Assembly: GCA_023387935.1 (NCBI GenBank)
Contig: JAEWHG010000007.1
Coordinates: forward strand, 1 to 5,831
Origin: Bacillota bacterium
GTDB lineage: Bacteria; Bacillota; Clostridia; Peptostreptococcales; Natronincolaceae
DNA: 5,831 nucleotides
Reading direction: 5' to 3'
Position numbers and translations under genes: made by a program. The notes beneath the pieces are model-generated. The model was given only the letters and a program-made list of their open reading frames with translations, made no database searches and was not told the DNA's origin. Positions within the stretch are counted from its first letter, which is position 1; each line of letters begins with the position of its first letter. Shown here piece by piece: positions 4,456 to 5,831 of this stretch.

Positions 4456-5313
4456 ATGAACATAAATAAAAATAGATTAGTCATGCAATCAGTACAAGGA
4501 AAAATACATAGTCCAAGTGCACCATATCCTTATAGAATAAATAGAGATGGAAATGCTGAAATATTGCCAGCAACAGGAGGCATTACTTATAATATCAAAG
4601 TTGGAGATAATTGTATGAATTGGGTAGGTGATCATATTGAGCCCGGAGTTAGCATTAAAAATGATGTTAGTGGTGAAAATCATGCGCTAATGTTACTTTC
4701 TTGTATTGGAAATGAAGCAAAGGTTATAACAGGTGATGCTAAAGGAGCTAAAGGTTATGTAACTGGAATGCATGGAGGTATTGACCATGTTTTAATACAT
4801 TTCAAAGAAGAAGATTTAGATAAAATGGCTATAAATGACACTATATTAGTTAAGGCATATGGGCAGGGCCTAAAAATAGAAGGATATGAAGATATAAAAT
4901 GTATGAATATTGATCCAATATTATTTGAAAATCTGGGTATAAAAGAAAATAGCGATGGAATTTTAGAGGTTCCAGTAGTTACAGAAATACCTGCTTATTT
5001 AATGGGATCTGGAATTGGAAGTCCTACAGCTTTTTCTGGAGATTATGATATAATGACAGGTGATTTAGAAGCCAATAAAGAATTTGGTATAGATAATCTT
5101 AGATTTGGAGATTTAGTTTTATTGAGAGATTGTGACAATACATATGGAAGACAGTATTTAAAAGGTTCGGTATCAATAGGAGTTGTTGTACATAGCGATT
5201 GTATTAAATCTGGGCATGGGCCAGGTATTACTGTTATTATGAGTAGTAAGACTCCAAAGATAAAAAGTATTTTAGATAGAGATGCTAATATTTCAAATTA
5301 CATTAGTCTATAA
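4456..5313 (+). CDS. DUF4438 family protein
   Basis: This soluble 285-residue protein belongs, by motif recognition, to the DUF4438 family found in Clostridia and some thermophiles. Its enzymatic or binding role is unknown. Conserved-looking blocks run along the whole chain: GGITYNIKVGDN (41-52), GDHIEPGVSI (58-67), GDAKGAKGYVTGMHGGIDHV (93-112), KAYGQGLKIEGY (133-144), MGSGIGSPTAFSGDYDIMTG (183-202), LRFGDLVLLRDCDNTYGRQY (215-234), and IGVVVHSDCIKSGHGPGITV (241-260). The repeated Gly-Asp-His and His-Gly motifs (His60, His106, His111, His246, His254) could form a metal or substrate site; this is inference. It has no signal peptide or membrane segment, and the length is that of a full family member. 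The ATG follows AAGGAG (4441-4446) with 9-nt spacing; no convincing promoter was found in the 113 bp before it. It is cut off from the gene before it by a strong terminator and stands alone ahead of the rRNA promoters. Confidence 0.88.
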   Translation: MNINKNRLVMQSVQGKIHSPSAPYPYRINRDGNAEILPATGGITYNIKVGDNCMNWVGDHIEPGVSIKNDVSGENHALMLLSCIGNEAKVITGDAKGAKGYVTGMHGGIDHVLIHFKEEDLDKMAINDTILVKAYGQGLKIEGYEDIKCMNIDPILFENLGIKENSDGILEVPVVTEIPAYLMGSGIGSPTAFSGDYDIMTGDLEANKEFGIDNLRFGDLVLLRDCDNTYGRQYLKGSVSIGVVVHSDCIKSGHGPGITVIMSSKTPKIKSILDRDANISNYISL

Positions 5314-5321
5314 GTTTAATT

Positions 5322-5363
5322 AAGCTACTGGACTCTTATTAAGAAAGTTCTGTACAGCTTTTT
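5322..5363 (+). terminator. Probable intrinsic terminator after the DUF4438 gene
   Basis: AAGCT (5322-5326) pairs with AGCTT (5356-5360), and GGACT (5330-5334) with AGTTC (5346-5350), followed by TTTTT at 5359-5363. The stem is interrupted, so this is a moderate terminator. It lies 8 nt after the stop and separates the gene from the rRNA promoters. Confidence 0.55.
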
Positions 5364-5549
5364 AAATTATAGAATTTTAAATGTTAGATACGAAATTATT
5401 GAATATTAGTTCTTTAACAATCTGTTAATCTACAGTGATTTTAAGTAGTTAATAAGCTCTGAATTGATATTCAATATATTTTCTATTTATGAAAGGGAGA
5501 AGATAAATAAGCTATATTCTATAATTTAAAGATCTATATTAAAAAAATG
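5364..5549 (+). other. Gene-free AT-rich region upstream of rRNA promoters
   Basis: I find no gene here; open frames are under 20 codons and lack ribosome binding sites. There are weak inverted repeats: ATTGAATAT (5398-5406) with ATATTCAAT (5467-5475), and TTAACA-atc-TGTTAA at 5414-5428. The A/T-rich stretch 5521-5548 directly ahead of promoter P1 could serve as an UP element for RNA polymerase. Confidence 0.5.
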
Positions 5550-5578
5550 TTGACAAATATATTGTAAGTTGTTAGAAT
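5550..5578 (+). promoter_or_regulatory. rRNA operon promoter P1
   Basis: A perfect TTGACA (5550-5555) and TAGAAT (5573-5578) have ideal 17-nt spacing, preceded by an A-rich stretch. Transcription would start near 5585, about 225 nt before mature 16S. Confidence 0.88.
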
Positions 5579-5643
5579 TAACAAGCACCAAGAATAAAGA
5601 ATAATGAATTCGATAAAACATCTAAAAAATTTTAAAAAAGATG

Positions 5644-5672
5644 TTGACATAATATTTTAGATGTGATATATT
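5644..5672 (+). promoter_or_regulatory. rRNA operon promoter P2
   Basis: A second perfect TTGACA (5644-5649) and TATATT (5667-5672) are spaced by 17 nt, 94 bp after P1. Tandem promoters are usual for rRNA operons. Its -35 overlaps the 3' arm of an inverted repeat, AACATCT (5617-5623) with AGATGTT (5639-5645), that would form a hairpin in P1 transcripts. Confidence 0.88.
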
Positions 5673-5678
5673 AATTAA

Positions 5679-5724
5679 GTCGCCAAAACACAGCGACGAA
5701 ATTTAAAAAAGGTCTTTGAAAACT
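5679..5724 (+). promoter_or_regulatory. rRNA leader boxB-like hairpin and boxA antitermination site
   Basis: A GTCGC/GCGAC hairpin (5679-5697, 9-nt loop) is followed by GTCTTTGAAAACT at 5712-5724, which matches the boxA of Firmicute rRNA leaders. BoxA is recognised by NusB-NusE in the antitermination complex that keeps RNA polymerase from stopping early in rRNA operons. The order hairpin then boxA fits known rrn leaders. Confidence 0.75.
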
Positions 5725-5759
5725 AAACAGTATAGATTTAAGCCAGCATAAATTTTAAT

Positions 5760-5796
5760 CCATTTTTAAAAAATGGAACCCGCAATTTTAAATTGC
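5760..5796 (+). other. Pre-16S leader hairpins
   Basis: Two short hairpins lie just before 16S: CCATTTTT (5760-5767) with AAAAATGG (5769-5776), and GCAATTT (5782-5788) with AAATTGC (5790-5796). They probably belong to the 16S processing structure; the partner downstream of 16S is outside the window. Confidence 0.5.
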
Positions 5797-5808
5797 AACA
5801 AACAATTT

Positions 5809-5831
5809 TTATTTAAGAGTTTGATCCTGGC
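5809..5831 (+). rRNA. 16S ribosomal RNA, 5' end (partial)
   Basis: The window ends in AGAGTTTGATCCTGGC, the universal start of bacterial 16S rRNA. The mature 5' end is placed near 5809 by counting back from this motif (position 8 in E. coli numbering). Only about 23 nt are included. The orientation is the same as that of the upstream rRNA operon. Confidence 0.95.

Noticed and set aside
4489..4683. 64-codon minus-strand open frame
   Set aside because: It is antisense to the well-conserved DUF4438 gene and reflects its codon bias.
5384..5428. Short ATG frame (15 codons) after the DUF4438 gene
   Set aside because: It has no ribosome binding site and the composition is that of the AT-rich spacer.
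5414..5428. TTAACA-atc-TGTTAA as a PhoP-type site
   Set aside because: PhoP-type sites are direct repeats with 5-nt spacing; this is an inverted repeat with 3 nt and far from the promoters, so chance is more likely.
405..5808. Mobile element, CRISPR or defence system between the rRNA operons
   Set aside because: No transposase, integrase, terminal repeats, repeat-spacer array or recognisable defence gene was seen; the genes look like ordinary chromosomal units.

Overview
This is an AT-rich window from a low-GC Gram-positive bacterium, most likely a member of the Clostridia (Bacillota). The evidence is the strong purine-rich ribosome binding sites, the A/T-ending codons, clostridial-type rRNA sequences, a ydaO-type c-di-AMP riboswitch, a preQ1 riboswitch ahead of queT, and DUF2680 and DUF4438 proteins. 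The genus cannot be fixed from the sequence alone.

The window is the complete spacer between two rRNA operons in the same orientation. It opens in the last ~92 nt of a 23S rRNA, followed by a structured spacer, a 5S rRNA and a strong terminator (371-404). It closes with tandem rRNA promoters (-35 at 5550 and 5644), a boxB/boxA-like leader and the first ~23 nt of a 16S rRNA.

The ~5.1 kb between the operons carries seven protein genes, mostly single-gene units with their own signals. In order they are: a 56-aa charged protein with a TTG start and a sigma-H-like promoter upstream (634-804, +); a GNAT acetyltransferase on the minus strand (871-1503), whose long leader holds a c-di-AMP riboswitch and an intrinsic terminator; an unrecognised 68-aa protein (1973-2179, +); queT, the substrate-binding membrane subunit of an ECF-type queuosine-precursor importer, behind a preQ1-I riboswitch (2338-2820, +); a YczE/DUF6198-like membrane protein (3145-3861, +); a small secreted DUF2680-type protein (3957-4277, +) with TTCATA direct repeats and a hairpin that buries its start codon; and a DUF4438 protein (4456-5313, +).

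The genes do not form one pathway. What they share is dense cis-regulation: two riboswitches, a possible stationary-phase promoter, a possible two-component operator and a possible translation-blocking hairpin within 5 kb. I see no mobile element, CRISPR array, tRNA or defence system. The less expected points are a c-di-AMP riboswitch feeding a lone acetyltransferase, AT-rich hairpins placed directly ahead of both riboswitch aptamers, and the start-codon hairpin of the secreted protein.
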